NCBI GenBank assembly: GCA_024278975.1
Contig: JAJRSD010000074.1
Span: forward strand, 1 to 64,000
Direction of reading: 5' to 3'
Length of the DNA: 64,000 bases
DNA from: Bacteroidota bacterium
Lineage (GTDB): Bacteria; Bacteroidota; Bacteroidia; Bacteroidales; Prolixibacteraceae
In this document: in pieces, positions 6,992-16,474 of the stretch
Layout of the letters: each line of letters begins with the position of its first letter
Position numbering within the stretch: position 1 is the first letter of the stretch
Translations under genes and position numbers: made by a program
The notes under the pieces: model-generated
What the model was told of the DNA's origin: nothing
Seen by the model: only the letters and a program-made list of their open reading frames with translations
The model's database searches: none

Positions 6992-8197
6992 TTATTGATA
7001 AACTATTTCGCTTAACTCGAACACAATAAAATGTCCGAAAGTACCTGATTTATCTTTAATTACTTTTGCAATAATTCCGGGTTTATCGTTTATCATCCAA
7101 ATTTTTAAGTTTTCATCGAAATCTCCGATAGCTTCAATTGCTGTACAGTTAAAAGTACCTGCGGGAGTTTTTATTTCTTCTTTGCCAACTATTCTGTAGG
7201 TGTCGCTTTCGAACGGGAAAAGTCCAACTTCTCCACCATATTTAGCAATTGGCATTTCATAATCATCGGGTACGCTTTCTTTGTCGAACCCGATAAAAAT
7301 ATTGTCGAAACTCATTGTTCCGTCGTCTGCGCTTGTTACTACATTGGCAGTAAGTTTTTTTGTGTCGAATGTTTCTGTTCCATTAATTAAAGTTGAAAAG
7401 TTGTAACTCAGTTGTTTTACTTTTTCCATATTTGTAAGAACCTTAAAATAGTCTTGCCATGGTAATTTCCCCTCTTCATCGTAGTATTTATAGTCCCCAT
7501 TTCCGTCGTAAAAATCTTCTTCCGAAAATGATAGTCTTTCAATTGCAATATTAGATTTTTCTAATTTCAAAGCTTTTGCGATATTCCCCTTGTTTTCTAT
7601 ATCAAACTCCTTGTCGGTTTGTTTAATAACTTTGTTAAGTCCCATTAAATCATTATCGCTCGCCATTATTAGCAGCGATTTATCTGTAGAGTTGTAAATC
7701 CATGTTCCATTTGTGGACGAATTGCTACCACCAGAATTTTCTTTTATAGATAGTAAATCAGGAAGTTTGAATATTAATATTTTAAATCCACGCTCGGTAG
7801 TTATTTTCCAGCTTCCTTCGAGATTCGAATTTTTATTATCGGCTTCAATTTTTTCTTTATTTAGTTTTATAAAAAATAACTTGGTATTTGGGCCGCTTAA
7901 TATCAGCTCATTTTTATTGTGTTTCGAAACTTTTCTTTCTCCGGCAAACTCTTTAATCATCTCCGATTTTATGGTAACACTTTTTGCTTTTTTGTTGTAT
8001 TCCCACTTACCAAAAACTCTTCCGTCCATTTCTACATAACCATCGTCTTTAAACTCTACATCGGAATAAACCTCCTGCGTATTTCCATCCATTTCTACTT
8101 TTGTAAGCAGCCATTTACCTGTAATTGATGTTTCTTTTGCCGAAGCAGCTACTGAAATCATTAGGAAAATAGTAAATAAAAGAGTAATTTTTTTCAT
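6992..8197 (-). CDS. Secreted protein with lipocalin-like and DUF3108-like parts
   Basis: This 401-residue protein has a signal peptide (cleavage near residue 20, VAASA). Residues 25-105 (TGKWLLTKVEMDGN, VEFKDDGYVEMDGRVFGKWEYN) and 125-200 (LEGSWKITTERG, NGTWIYN) look like two lipocalin-like beta-barrel repeats. The C-terminal part (AGTFNCTAIEAIGDFDENLKIWMINDKPGIIAKV) resembles the DUF3108-type end of Bacteroidota envelope proteins. It is the last gene of the five-gene leftward operon that begins with the OmpA-like protein at 12042; intergenic gaps are 21 to 64 bases. The function is unknown, and no catalytic residues are evident. The family assignment is moderate. Confidence 0.7.
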   Translation of the reverse strand: MKKITLLFTIFLMISVAASAKETSITGKWLLTKVEMDGNTQEVYSDVEFKDDGYVEMDGRVFGKWEYNKKAKSVTIKSEMIKEFAGERKVSKHNKNELILSGPNTKLFFIKLNKEKIEADNKNSNLEGSWKITTERGFKILIFKLPDLLSIKENSGGSNSSTNGTWIYNSTDKSLLIMASDNDLMGLNKVIKQTDKEFDIENKGNIAKALKLEKSNIAIERLSFSEEDFYDGNGDYKYYDEEGKLPWQDYFKVLTNMEKVKQLSYNFSTLINGTETFDTKKLTANVVTSADDGTMSFDNIFIGFDKESVPDDYEMPIAKYGGEVGLFPFESDTYRIVGKEEIKTPAGTFNCTAIEAIGDFDENLKIWMINDKPGIIAKVIKDKSGTFGHFIVFELSEIVYQ

Positions 8198-8233
8198 GAT
8201 AAATTGTTTTTATTTTATTCAATTAATTTTAGT

Positions 8234-9319
8234 TTACCACCCCAAAACGAAACATTTTGTCTTGCTTTTTGGGGTTACTATTAGTTTAAAGTTGCTATCG
8301 TTTGGAGCAATGTCGAAATTGTTTTCGGGTAAATTATCTGTTCCGTTAGAGTGTGCTTTTATTGTTCCGTCGTAGTTAAAAATTACGTATCTTATTTTGT
8401 ACCCATTTTTGTTAATTTCTTCTATTTGCATTTTCCCAAATTCGCCATCGTTTGTTTCGAATATTAATGTGCTCGATTGTGGCAATTCTGTTTTCTCTCC
8501 CGAAAAAAATTCTCGCTGCGATTTTATTATCAGGTAATCAATTTTGTTATAATCGTTTACACCTTCAGTAACTATTTTATCTCCACTTTCAGATAAGTAA
8601 ACAAAATTGTCGCACCCTTCTAAATCACTTGAATCGAAATGAATTTTTATTGAATTACCATCAGCTTCAGGTTTTGTTTCAGCCGTGTCGAAATTTAGTT
8701 CTAAACCTGCAAATCCCTGATATGTATCCGATGAAATATATTTTACACCTTGTGGAATTTCAAATTTACTTTCCGGGATAGCCACATCAATTTCAATTTT
8801 AGTGGCTTTTTCAACCATCATTGTCATAAAGTTGACTTCCGATTTTAGCATTATTCCGTTCCATGTAAATTGTGTTGCTTTGCGAGCTTTCCAAACTTTG
8901 CACTCTTTCCCGAGAAATTCTTTTGTTCCATCGAGTATGTAACCGTTGGCACTTATTAGTAATGCGTCCGAAATATCAGTACATTTTCTGTTTTGGTTTA
9001 ACAGGTAGTAATTGTAAGTTGAATTTCGCCCAACGGCAACCGTGTTTTCCTGCGGATTTATAGTGTATGCCTTTTCTCCGATAAGAATTATTGTTTCGTA
9101 TTCTTTGTTGCTGTTACCACCAAAGTTTAACTCCCTTTTTATGTAATCGGCTTGTTTGTATCCCCAATCGTCTATATATTTTATGTGAGTTCCTTTAAAC
9201 GAAGCTTCGTATTTATATTCGATTATTGCCGATTTAAACGGAAATAATTTCACCTGTTTGTATTGCGCAAACACGCTCGATGATAAAATAAGGACGACAA
9301 AGAGAATTATAATTTTCAT
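8234..9319 (-). CDS. Secreted hypothetical protein, paralogue of 9840-10697
   Basis: This protein has 361 residues with a signal peptide (cleavage after SSSVFA). The N-terminal 190 residues parallel the protein at 9840-10697: both have K-S-(A/G)-I-(I/V)-E-Y, a W near residue 50, a phrase FLG(K/Y)-(E/D)-C-(K/E)-V-W in the middle, and an (I/L)-M-L-K segment. The C-terminal half (GLELNFDTAETKPEADG onward) is not shared. The paired paralogues in one operon with lipoprotein and OmpA-like genes suggest a cell-envelope assembly, but no function is recognised. It could have arisen by tandem duplication followed by divergence. Confidence 0.7.
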   Translation of the reverse strand: MKIIILFVVLILSSSVFAQYKQVKLFPFKSAIIEYKYEASFKGTHIKYIDDWGYKQADYIKRELNFGGNSNKEYETIILIGEKAYTINPQENTVAVGRNSTYNYYLLNQNRKCTDISDALLISANGYILDGTKEFLGKECKVWKARKATQFTWNGIMLKSEVNFMTMMVEKATKIEIDVAIPESKFEIPQGVKYISSDTYQGFAGLELNFDTAETKPEADGNSIKIHFDSSDLEGCDNFVYLSESGDKIVTEGVNDYNKIDYLIIKSQREFFSGEKTELPQSSTLIFETNDGEFGKMQIEEINKNGYKIRYVIFNYDGTIKAHSNGTDNLPENNFDIAPNDSNFKLIVTPKSKTKCFVLGW

Positions 9320-9340
9320 GGTGTCCTGAAGTGATATAAT

Positions 9341-9817
9341 TTAATTGTAATACTCCTGATATTTTGCGTCAATTTCGTCCATGCGACTACTAAATTTCAA
9401 CGCGACCTGTTCAAGTGCTTTTAGTTGTGTATCGTTAATAATTCCTTGCTCCTGTTTGCTATTTACATAGGTGTCGAATTTTTCGAGGGCGGCTGCCATT
9501 TGAGTACTGTTCGAAACAAATTCAACAGCCATTTTAGCTATCTTCATCTGGTCGAATAGAGTTAAATCCTCCTCATCTTTATTTAGAATAACTTTCCCAT
9601 CAACGGCAAGCCGTTCAATATTATCAGAGAATTCGTTGATTGCTTTTTCCGACAATTCAACCATATCAACCAACTCTTTGTCGCCTTTTATCTCGTCAGG
9701 AATTTCAATTTTTACGGGCGGAAGAAAATCGGCATTTCTTTTGCTGCCACTGGTACACGAGTTTAATACGATTGTTATTAAAATTAGTGAAATAAAAATA
9801 TTGATTAACTTTTTCAT
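9341..9817 (-). CDS. Small putative lipoprotein, helical
   Basis: This 158-residue protein has a lipoprotein signal with the cysteine in LNSCTS (Cys20). The mature part is predicted mostly alpha-helical, with heptad-like stretches (DKELVDMVELSEKAINEFSDNIERL, QLKALEQVALKFSSRMDEID), so it could form a coiled-coil or helical bundle at the outer membrane. It sits in the middle of the five-gene envelope operon, 21 and 22 bases from its neighbours. No named family was recognised. Confidence 0.7.
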   Translation of the reverse strand: MKKLINIFISLILITIVLNSCTSGSKRNADFLPPVKIEIPDEIKGDKELVDMVELSEKAINEFSDNIERLAVDGKVILNKDEEDLTLFDQMKIAKMAVEFVSNSTQMAAALEKFDTYVNSKQEQGIINDTQLKALEQVALKFSSRMDEIDAKYQEYYN

Positions 9818-9839
9818 AGTTTATTTTTTTTAATATAAA

Positions 9840-10697
9840 TTATTTCCCCTGTCTCATTTTTATCATTTTTTGAATCATATCATAAGTCTGGCGCAATTCT
9901 TCATCACTCATTTGTTGCATCTCCTCATCATTTGCTTGCGCCATTTTTTTCCATTCGCTGAATGACATTTTGCTTAGTTTTTCCATATTGTCATTCATAT
10001 CTTCCATATCATTTTCGTATTCTTCATTGTCCGTATAACCTTCTTCTTTTTGAATAGGAAAATCGGGAAGATTGAAAAATTTGTCGGCAACATTTATATT
10101 GAATTTTGCTGTGGTCGCTTCGGTAACTGTAGTGATGCCAAGCATCGTCATTTCAAGTTTTAACATTAGTCCTTTATAAAGCCATTGTTTGCCTCCCGAG
10201 AATTCCCATACCTCACAATCATATCCGAGAAATTTATCGTTTCCTGCTTTTTCGCCTCCCATACTTTCCAACATACTTTCGCCCACTTCTCCGGCATCTG
10301 CATCTGGGTGAAAAGCCTTGGTCATATCCATTGCCATATCTCTGCTTGCATAAATTTGCTTTTTGTCGAAATCAACAATATAACTTTCACCGTTATCTAA
10401 TTTGTTGATGGTGTGTGTATGCTCAGTTTCGGTTTTTCCTTTCCCGAAAATTTTCACTGTGGTTGTTTGGCTCGATTCTGTTTCTTTTAATTCTATCGCG
10501 CCCCAATCCTTAAAAAACAACTTTTCGGTGCCACCACCTCTAATTGTACTTCCCATCATTTTTCCCGAGATTGTGGTTTCATATTCTACAATTCCCGATT
10601 TTACATCGTAGCGTTTAAGATTGGTTTGTGCATTTGTACTGAAAATAGAAAGTCCAATTAATAAGAAAGCAAGGATGCTTTGAAGTTTTCTAATCAT
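9840..10697 (-). CDS. Secreted hypothetical protein (DUF-type), paralogue of 8234-9319
   Basis: This 285-residue protein has a signal peptide (cleavage after FSTNA). The first 200 residues are beta-rich and share the layout of the 361-residue operon neighbour (SGIVEYETTISGKMMGS, FLGYDCEVWEF, WLYKGLMLKLEM). The last 75 residues are very acidic and Met-rich (EYENDMEDMNDNMEKLSKM, EEMQQMSDEELRQ) and end in KMIKMRQGK. The Met-rich tail could bind soft metals, but this is speculation. It is the second gene of the operon, 64 bases after the OmpA-like gene. Confidence 0.7.
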   Translation of the reverse strand: MIRKLQSILAFLLIGLSIFSTNAQTNLKRYDVKSGIVEYETTISGKMMGSTIRGGGTEKLFFKDWGAIELKETESSQTTTVKIFGKGKTETEHTHTINKLDNGESYIVDFDKKQIYASRDMAMDMTKAFHPDADAGEVGESMLESMGGEKAGNDKFLGYDCEVWEFSGGKQWLYKGLMLKLEMTMLGITTVTEATTAKFNINVADKFFNLPDFPIQKEEGYTDNEEYENDMEDMNDNMEKLSKMSFSEWKKMAQANDEEMQQMSDEELRQTYDMIQKMIKMRQGK

Positions 10698-10761
10698 AAT
10701 TATTTTGTTGTTATATTCAATTTTCTGTCGTTGTTCGGAAATATTTTTATTCTATTTCACC

Positions 10762-12042
10762 TTAGAATTTCACAAATTCTACGCGTCTGTTATTTGCTTT
10801 TCCTTCTGCTGTTCCATTGTCAGCGAGTGGTTTGCTTTCTCCCCAACCTGTATATTTTAGTCGGTCGGCTGCAATTCCTAAACCTATTAAATGTTCCATC
10901 ACAGCTTTTCCCCTTGCTTTCGAAAGTTCCATGTTTTTAGCATCGTCGCCGTCGCTGTCGGTGTGTCCTTCAACACTAAAATTAAGGTCGGGCTGCTTCT
11001 GCATCAGCTCAAATATTTTATTTATCGCACCGTTACTTTCCGGTTTTATGGTTGCTTTGTTAACATCGAAACGTATTCCGTTAACAATAATTTTTCCATC
11101 GGACAAAACACGGTCGTAGTATTTTACACCACCTTTGGCGATACGGAAATTTTTTAAATACATTTTATCTGACAGAGCCCGAATCGTAATTCCCCACGGA
11201 TTTCCTTCTAAATGTGGTACATTTATTAATCGTGTATCATCCATGTATGCTTTAAATTTTCCTTTGGTGTATGCAATAGAAATGTGCCTCCATTTGCCTG
11301 TGGGTTCTTCGCTCCAATTAAGGTGTTCGGTGCCGGGGTATCTTTTATCGGTATTGGCAAACTCCAGTCCCGTGGGATTAACTGATAAACGTTCTCCTAA
11401 TCCTTTGTTCCATTGATTTTTTTGATCTCTAAAATGAATAAAATACCTGTTAGATGTTGTATGTCTTTTCTCAAACCAGACATCAAATTCTACTGTAAAT
11501 ACGTCGGGCAAATAATCTTCGTCAGAATTTTTAATGTAAGGAACAATGGTACCTCCTCCATCCAGGAATATAATAACAGGTTCTCCATTCACTTCACCAA
11601 TTTCTGCACTTCCCTTAAATAAATCCCAGCGAGATGGAAACTCTCCGTTCTCTTCGTCGGAACTCGGCCCGTCTTCGAAAATAACTTCATCGCCAGGTAC
11701 AAAATCAAATTTATTCCATTTTACAGTTGGTGTTTTAGGTTTTACCTCTTCAACAACAACTGTCTCTTCAGCCTGATTTGTAGAACTGTTTTGTTGAGTT
11801 TGTGTTTGCTGCTGCTCTTTGTTGTTGTCCTTCTTTTTTTTCTTTCTGTTCTTTTTGAAAAGACCACCGATACCTTCTTCTAATGTGTTGAATGCGTTGT
11901 CGATTGCTTTGTCGGCATGCCTGTTGGCTCTGCTATTTGCCTGATCGTCAACCTTCTTTTTAACATCAACTTCTACTTGTGCTGATGAAAAAATGGTAAT
12001 AACCATAAACATCGAGAGAAATAGAATTAGTTTAATTTTCAT
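10762..12042 (-). CDS. OmpA-family protein with LamG-like domain
   Basis: This protein has 426 residues with a signal peptide (cleavage after FSSA). A Lys/Gln-rich linker (residues 50-95, KKNRKKKKKDNNKEQQQ) precedes a concanavalin/LamG-like sandwich (about 105-310: FTVEFDVWFEKR, GKWRHISIAYTKGKFKAYMDD). The C-terminal OmpA domain (about 320-426) has VNGIRFDVNKATIKPES, FSVEGHTDSDGDDAKN and LSKARGKAVMEHLIGLGI, with the Asp and Arg that bind meso-diaminopimelate (GHTD and the final NRRVEF). It should tie the outer-membrane complex to peptidoglycan. It is the first gene of the operon running to 6992, with a TAAATTTG box 42 bases upstream (12084-12091, minus strand). Confidence 0.85.
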   Translation of the reverse strand: MKIKLILFLSMFMVITIFSSAQVEVDVKKKVDDQANSRANRHADKAIDNAFNTLEEGIGGLFKKNRKKKKKDNNKEQQQTQTQQNSSTNQAEETVVVEEVKPKTPTVKWNKFDFVPGDEVIFEDGPSSDEENGEFPSRWDLFKGSAEIGEVNGEPVIIFLDGGGTIVPYIKNSDEDYLPDVFTVEFDVWFEKRHTTSNRYFIHFRDQKNQWNKGLGERLSVNPTGLEFANTDKRYPGTEHLNWSEEPTGKWRHISIAYTKGKFKAYMDDTRLINVPHLEGNPWGITIRALSDKMYLKNFRIAKGGVKYYDRVLSDGKIIVNGIRFDVNKATIKPESNGAINKIFELMQKQPDLNFSVEGHTDSDGDDAKNMELSKARGKAVMEHLIGLGIAADRLKYTGWGESKPLADNGTAEGKANNRRVEFVKF

Positions 12043-12389
12043 ATTAATTGATTTTTTTGGTTTGCGTTATGAATGTAATTATGCAAATTTAATAATTTCA
12101 TTTGATATTGAAAGCGATGTTAGTTTATTTTGACAGAGCAAGCGCAAACTTTTTCTCGCTTCCTATTCAACTCATAATATTTTCTCAAATTTGAAAAAGA
12201 AATTATTTAAAGTTTAACCTATTGGCATTTCATTCCACCAAGAGACAGGTCGAAATGTTTTAAATATCAGGTATCGTACACCCTAAAAAATAATTGCCAT
12301 TTTTTATCAATAGTTTTTTGTAAAGTAAAATATTATACTAATTTTACGGAACAGAACAGAACAGATTTATTTTGTTAGTTTTAAAACGA
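12043..12389. other. Divergent promoter region
   Basis: This gene-free gap lies between the leftward OmpA operon and the rightward xylose operon. It holds a minus-strand TAAATTTG box (12084-12091). On the plus side, a TTTTTTG run near 12310 lies 18 to 20 bases before TAATTTTA, followed by three AACAG direct repeats (about 12348-12364) just before the regulator gene. No other structure was seen. Confidence 0.45.
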
Positions 12390-13385
12390 ATGAACAGATT
12401 CAAATTTACAATTGATAAAAACTCAAACACCTTAAAATTTCAACAACTGGTTGATGCAATTATCGATTCAATAAGTCAGAACACCCTGAAGCAGGGAGAT
12501 ATGTTACCATCTGTAAATCAGATTATGAAAGAGAGTCAACTTTCGCGCGACACTGTTTTTAAAGCTTATGCTGAATTAAAGAAGAGAGGTGTTGTTGAAT
12601 CTGTTCCGAACCGGGGTTATTTTGTAACTAAAAGCAGTACCAAAGTTTTTCTTTTTCTCGATACATTTAAAGCATACAAAGAGGTTTTATACGGCTCGTT
12701 TTTAAATCATCTGCCAAAAAATATTAGTGTCGATTTACACTTTCACCACTATAATATTAATGTGTTTGATAAGATTATTACCGAGAGTTTGGGTAAGTAC
12801 AGCAAGTTCATAATCATGAATTTCGACCATAAAAAAGTTCCCGGTATTATTGACAGAATTCCCAAAAATCAACTACTTATTATCGATTGGAAGATACATT
12901 CGTCAGAAAATCAATCTGTAATTTATCAAAATTTTGGAGACTCGGTTTTTAACTGTTTTCAGCATAATTTAGAGAAAATTAAAAAGTATAACGAGTTTAT
13001 ATTTTTCTACCCAAATTTTACTTACCATCCAAAAATTGCCATCGAATATTTCGAAAAGTTTTGCATCGAAAACAGGTTGAAATACTCGGTAATTTACGAT
13101 ATTGAAAAATTCAAAATAGAAAAAGGAGGACTGTATTTTTTGGTGAGCGACCGGACTCTTGCAAATTTTTTGGACCAATGTTCTGAAAAAGGTTTTGAAC
13201 CGGGGCGCGAGGTTGGAGTAATTTCGTACAACGAAACACCCATGAAAAAGTATGTAAAAAATGGAATCACAGTTATCTCCACCGATTTTAAATTGATGGG
13301 AGAAAAGGCTGCGGAGTTTGTCGTTTCGGGCAAGCCAATTCAGTTTGAAGTTCCAACAATTTTAAAAGTACGTTCATCTGTTTAA
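12390..13385 (+). CDS. xylR: GntR-family xylose operon regulator
   Basis: This protein has 331 residues from ATG 12390. The TTG at 12372 is less likely because the family begins near MNRFKF. Residues 5-75 form a GntR winged helix (QGDMLPSVNQIMKESQLSRDTVFKAYAELKKRGVV, VPNRGYFV). The rest is a periplasmic-binding-protein-like sensor (type PBP1, LacI/GalR-like). It includes KFIIMNFDHK, a FYPNFTYHP segment and GREVGVISYNETP-KKYVKNGITVIS, so it should bind a sugar. It stands 46 bases before xylB in the same direction. Bacteroidota xylose regulators of this architecture are known as XylR. Xylose as the effector is inferred from the neighbours. Confidence 0.85.
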   Translation: MNRFKFTIDKNSNTLKFQQLVDAIIDSISQNTLKQGDMLPSVNQIMKESQLSRDTVFKAYAELKKRGVVESVPNRGYFVTKSSTKVFLFLDTFKAYKEVLYGSFLNHLPKNISVDLHFHHYNINVFDKIITESLGKYSKFIIMNFDHKKVPGIIDRIPKNQLLIIDWKIHSSENQSVIYQNFGDSVFNCFQHNLEKIKKYNEFIFFYPNFTYHPKIAIEYFEKFCIENRLKYSVIYDIEKFKIEKGGLYFLVSDRTLANFLDQCSEKGFEPGREVGVISYNETPMKKYVKNGITVISTDFKLMGEKAAEFVVSGKPIQFEVPTILKVRSSV

Positions 13386-13431
13386 AGGAAAAAATATTAA
13401 CAAGAAATAAATAAATTTTAAATAAAAAATC

Positions 13432-14916
13432 ATGTATTTATTAGGATTCGATATCGGAAGTTCATCTGTAAAAGTTTCGTTGGTAAACGGCGAAAATGGA
13501 AATTGTGTTGCCTCGTCTTTTCATCCAAAACAGGAGATGAAAATAACTGCTCACGAAGCAGGTTGGGCAGAACAGAAACCTGAATTATGGTGGAAAAACT
13601 TAAAGCTGGCCTTGGCTGATGTTTTGGCAGAATCGAAAGTTAATCCAGAATCGATTGATTCAATTGGTATTTCGTATCAGATGCACGGGTTGGTAATGAT
13701 AGATAAAAACCACGAAGTTATTCGTCCGTCGATTATTTGGTGCGACAGTCGGGCGGCTGCAATTGGCGATAAAGCTTTCGATGAAATCGGGGGGCAGCGT
13801 TGTCTTACTAATTTGCTCAATTCACCCGGAAATTTTACTGCCTCCAAATTAAAATGGGTAAAAGATAACGAACCTGAACTGTTTGCCAGAGTACATAAAA
13901 TAATGTTGCCCGGCGATTGGATTGCCATGAAACTTACCGGCGAAATTCAAACCACAGTCAGCGGACTTTCCGAAGGAATTATGTGGAATTTCAAAGAGAA
14001 TACCATTGCCGATATGCTTTTTGAGAACTATGGATTTTCATCAGAAATAATTCCTGAAATAGTTCCAACTTTTGCGGTTCAGGGACAGGTTTCAGGAAAA
14101 ATGGCTATTGAACTCGGACTGTCAACAAAAACGAAAATTAGTTACCGTGCCGGCGACCAACCAAATAATGCACTCTCGCTTAATGTATTAAACCCCGGCG
14201 AAATTGCAACCACCGCCGGAACTTCGGGCGTTGTTTATGGCGTTAGCGACGAGGTAAAATACGACCCGCAATCGAGGGTTAATACATTTGCACACGTAAA
14301 TCACGAAACCAAAAATCCGCGATTGGGAGTTTTGCTGTGTATTAACGGAACAGGAATTTTAAATGCCTGGTTAAAACGAATGGTTGGCGAAAATCTATCG
14401 TACGAAGATATGAACAAGTTGGCTGCTGAAATTCCAATTGGCTCGGCAGGATTAAATATATTACCTTTTGGAAACGGTGCTGAACGTGTGCTTAATAATA
14501 AAAATATTGGCTCGATATTGAACGGAATCAATTTCAATATTCACCAAAAAGGGCATTTGTTAAGAGCGGCGCAGGAGGGAATTGTTTTCTCGTTTAAATA
14601 CGGAATGGATATTATGAAAGGTATCGGAATTAACGCGTCGGTAATTCGTGCCGGAAAAGCAAATATGTTTCTCAGTCCTATTTTTAGAGATACACTGGCA
14701 GGAGTTACCGGAGCAACAATCGAGCTATACAATACCGATGGTTCGGTTGGTGCAGCACGCGGTGCCGGAATTGGCTCGGGGTATTACAAAAGTTCAAACG
14801 AAGCTTTTTCGAGCCTAAAAAAGCTGGAAGTAATTGAACCTGACAACTCGAAAGTTGCAGAATATCAGGATACCTATAAAAAATGGAAGAGCGAACTTAA
14901 TAAAGCGATAATGTAG
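13432..14916 (+). CDS. xylB: Xylulokinase
   Basis: This 494-residue protein is of the usual length for FGGY carbohydrate kinases. GFDIGSSSVKVSLV gives the first phosphate-binding loop. GYQMHG-like VSYQMHGLVMID and WCDSRA fit xylulokinase substrate contacts. AGDQPNNALSLN and TTAGTSGVVYGVS form the second domain's ATP site with the catalytic Asp of the GDQ motif. GAARGAGIGSGYY ends the fold. The enzyme makes D-xylulose 5-phosphate in the cytoplasm from the product of XylA. It is the second gene of the xylose operon, followed by a 156-base gap with a REPIN-like repeat. Confidence 0.95.
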   Translation: MYLLGFDIGSSSVKVSLVNGENGNCVASSFHPKQEMKITAHEAGWAEQKPELWWKNLKLALADVLAESKVNPESIDSIGISYQMHGLVMIDKNHEVIRPSIIWCDSRAAAIGDKAFDEIGGQRCLTNLLNSPGNFTASKLKWVKDNEPELFARVHKIMLPGDWIAMKLTGEIQTTVSGLSEGIMWNFKENTIADMLFENYGFSSEIIPEIVPTFAVQGQVSGKMAIELGLSTKTKISYRAGDQPNNALSLNVLNPGEIATTAGTSGVVYGVSDEVKYDPQSRVNTFAHVNHETKNPRLGVLLCINGTGILNAWLKRMVGENLSYEDMNKLAAEIPIGSAGLNILPFGNGAERVLNNKNIGSILNGINFNIHQKGHLLRAAQEGIVFSFKYGMDIMKGIGINASVIRAGKANMFLSPIFRDTLAGVTGATIELYNTDGSVGAARGAGIGSGYYKSSNEAFSSLKKLEVIEPDNSKVAEYQDTYKKWKSELNKAIM

Positions 14917-14927
14917 ATTTGTTAGAA

Positions 14928-14989
14928 CGTCATCCTGAACTCGTTTCAGGATCTTAAATTTCAGACCCTGAAATAAATTCAGGGTGACG
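14928..14989. repeat. REPIN-like inverted doublet
   Basis: The half CGTCATCCTGAA...TTCAGGATCT is itself palindromic. It is followed in inverted orientation by AGACCCTGAA...TTCAGGGTGACG, so the whole 62 bases can fold into one long hairpin. The same words, arranged tail to tail, occur at 18238-18320. No RAYT transposase lies in the window. Confidence 0.6.
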
Positions 14990-15072
14990 AAAAAAAATCA
15001 TCATCATAAAAATTGGTGCAAACTAAAAATAGTTGAATAATATATTATCAGAATAAATAAATTATAATTAAA

Positions 15073-16398
15073 ATGGAAGTAATAAAAGGAAACAAAGAGT
15101 ATTTTAAAGGAATCGGGCAAATTAAGTTCGAAGGTGCTGAATCGAAAAATCCTCTGGCATTTAAATGGTACGACGAAAACCGTTTGGTGGCCGGAAAAAC
15201 AATGAAAGATCATTTGCGTTTTGCAGTTGCATACTGGCACACATTCTGCGGAACCGGTGGCGATCCTTTCGGTCCGGGAACACAAATATTTCCCTGGATT
15301 GGTGCTGCTGATCCGATGGATGCAGCCAAAGAGAAAATGGATGCAGCATTCGAATTTATCACAAAAATGAATATCCCACATTACTGTTTTCACGACACAG
15401 ATGTGGTTGGCGATGGTTCGGTTTTCGAGATTGAAAAGCGCCTTACAAAAATGGTTGAATACGCAAAAGAGAAACAAGCGGCTTCGGGCGTAAAACTGTT
15501 ATGGGGAACTGCCAACGTTTTTTCCGACCCGCGTTATATGAATGGTGCATCTACTAATCCCGATTTTAATGTTGTAGCAAATGCCGGTGTTCAAATAAAA
15601 AATGCCATCGATGCAACAATTGCATTGGGCGGAACGAATTATGTTTTTTGGGGCGGTCGCGAAGGATACATGACACTGCATAATACCGACACAAAACGCG
15701 AACTCGACCACATGGCGCAGTTTCTTACAATGGCTCGCGATTATGGTCGCAAGCAAGGTTTTACCGGTACTTTTTTAATTGAACCAAAACCGATGGAACC
15801 AACAAAACATCAGTACGATTTTGATTCGCAAACAGTAATCGGGTTCTTAAGAAAATATGGTCTTGATAAAGATTTTAAACTGAATATTGAGGTAAATCAC
15901 GCAACGCTGGCTGGACACACTTTTACCCACGATTTACGTTTTGCTGCCGATGCCGGACTGCTGGGTTCGATTGATGCAAATAAAGGCGACTATCAAAATG
16001 GCTGGGACACCGACGAATTCCCAACTAACATTTATGAAATTACTGAGGCGATGCTGGAGATTATTCAGGGCGGTGGGTTTACAGATGGTGGTATTAATTT
16101 CGATGCGAAAACTCGTCGTAATTCTACCGATTTGGAAGATATATTTATTGCTCATATTGGTGGAATGGATCTGTTTGCACGCTCGCTTGTAATAGCCGAT
16201 AAAATACTCAATAACTCAGATTATATGGCAATGCGCAAAACCCGATATGAATCTTTCGACACAGGGAAAGGTGCTGAGTTTGAAGGTGGAAAACTGAAAT
16301 TGGAAGACCTTCATTCAATTGCAAAAAAAGTTGGTGAGCCAACTCAAATTAGTGGCAAACAGGAGTTGTTTGAGCAATTAATTAACTGGTATATTTAG
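15073..16398 (+). CDS. xylA: Xylose isomerase
   Basis: This 441-residue protein fits class II xylose isomerase. The catalytic His region is [37 protein letters not shown] and [19 protein letters not shown] carry the metal-1 Glu, Asp and His ligands. [20 protein letters not shown] supplies the second metal site. It interconverts D-xylose and D-xylulose in the cytoplasm. The gene lies between xylB and the sugar transporter in one operon under the GntR-type regulator. Confidence 0.97.
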   Translation: MEVIKGNKEYFKGIGQIKFEGAESKNPLAFKWYDENRLVAGKTMKDHLRFAVAYWHTFCGTGGDPFGPGTQIFPWIGAADPMDAAKEKMDAAFEFITKMNIPHYCFHDTDVVGDGSVFEIEKRLTKMVEYAKEKQAASGVKLLWGTANVFSDPRYMNGASTNPDFNVVANAGVQIKNAIDATIALGGTNYVFWGGREGYMTLHNTDTKRELDHMAQFLTMARDYGRKQGFTGTFLIEPKPMEPTKHQYDFDSQTVIGFLRKYGLDKDFKLNIEVNHATLAGHTFTHDLRFAADAGLLGSIDANKGDYQNGWDTDEFPTNIYEITEAMLEIIQGGGFTDGGINFDAKTRRNSTDLEDIFIAHIGGMDLFARSLVIADKILNNSDYMAMRKTRYESFDTGKGAEFEGGKLKLEDLHSIAKKVGEPTQISGKQELFEQLINWYI

Positions 16399-16403
16399 AG
16401 GGA

Positions 16404-16443
16404 AGTTTCAAGTTTCGAGTTCCGAGTTTCGAGTTTCGAGTTT
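16404..16443. repeat. Degenerate AGTTTCG word array
   Basis: Five near-identical octamers of the type GAGTTTCG/GAGTTCCG lie head to tail in the 76-base gap between xylA and the transporter gene. Similar short-word arrays occur at about 550-640, 720-770, 3990-4035, 6290-6360 and 23515-23580. Confidence 0.6.
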
Positions 16444-16474
16444 AAAATTTATACGATAAAAAGTTAAAACATAT

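Noticed and set aside
15004-15477. Long leftward frame opposite xylA
   Set aside because: It is a shadow of a highly conserved xylose isomerase gene with no family features of its own.
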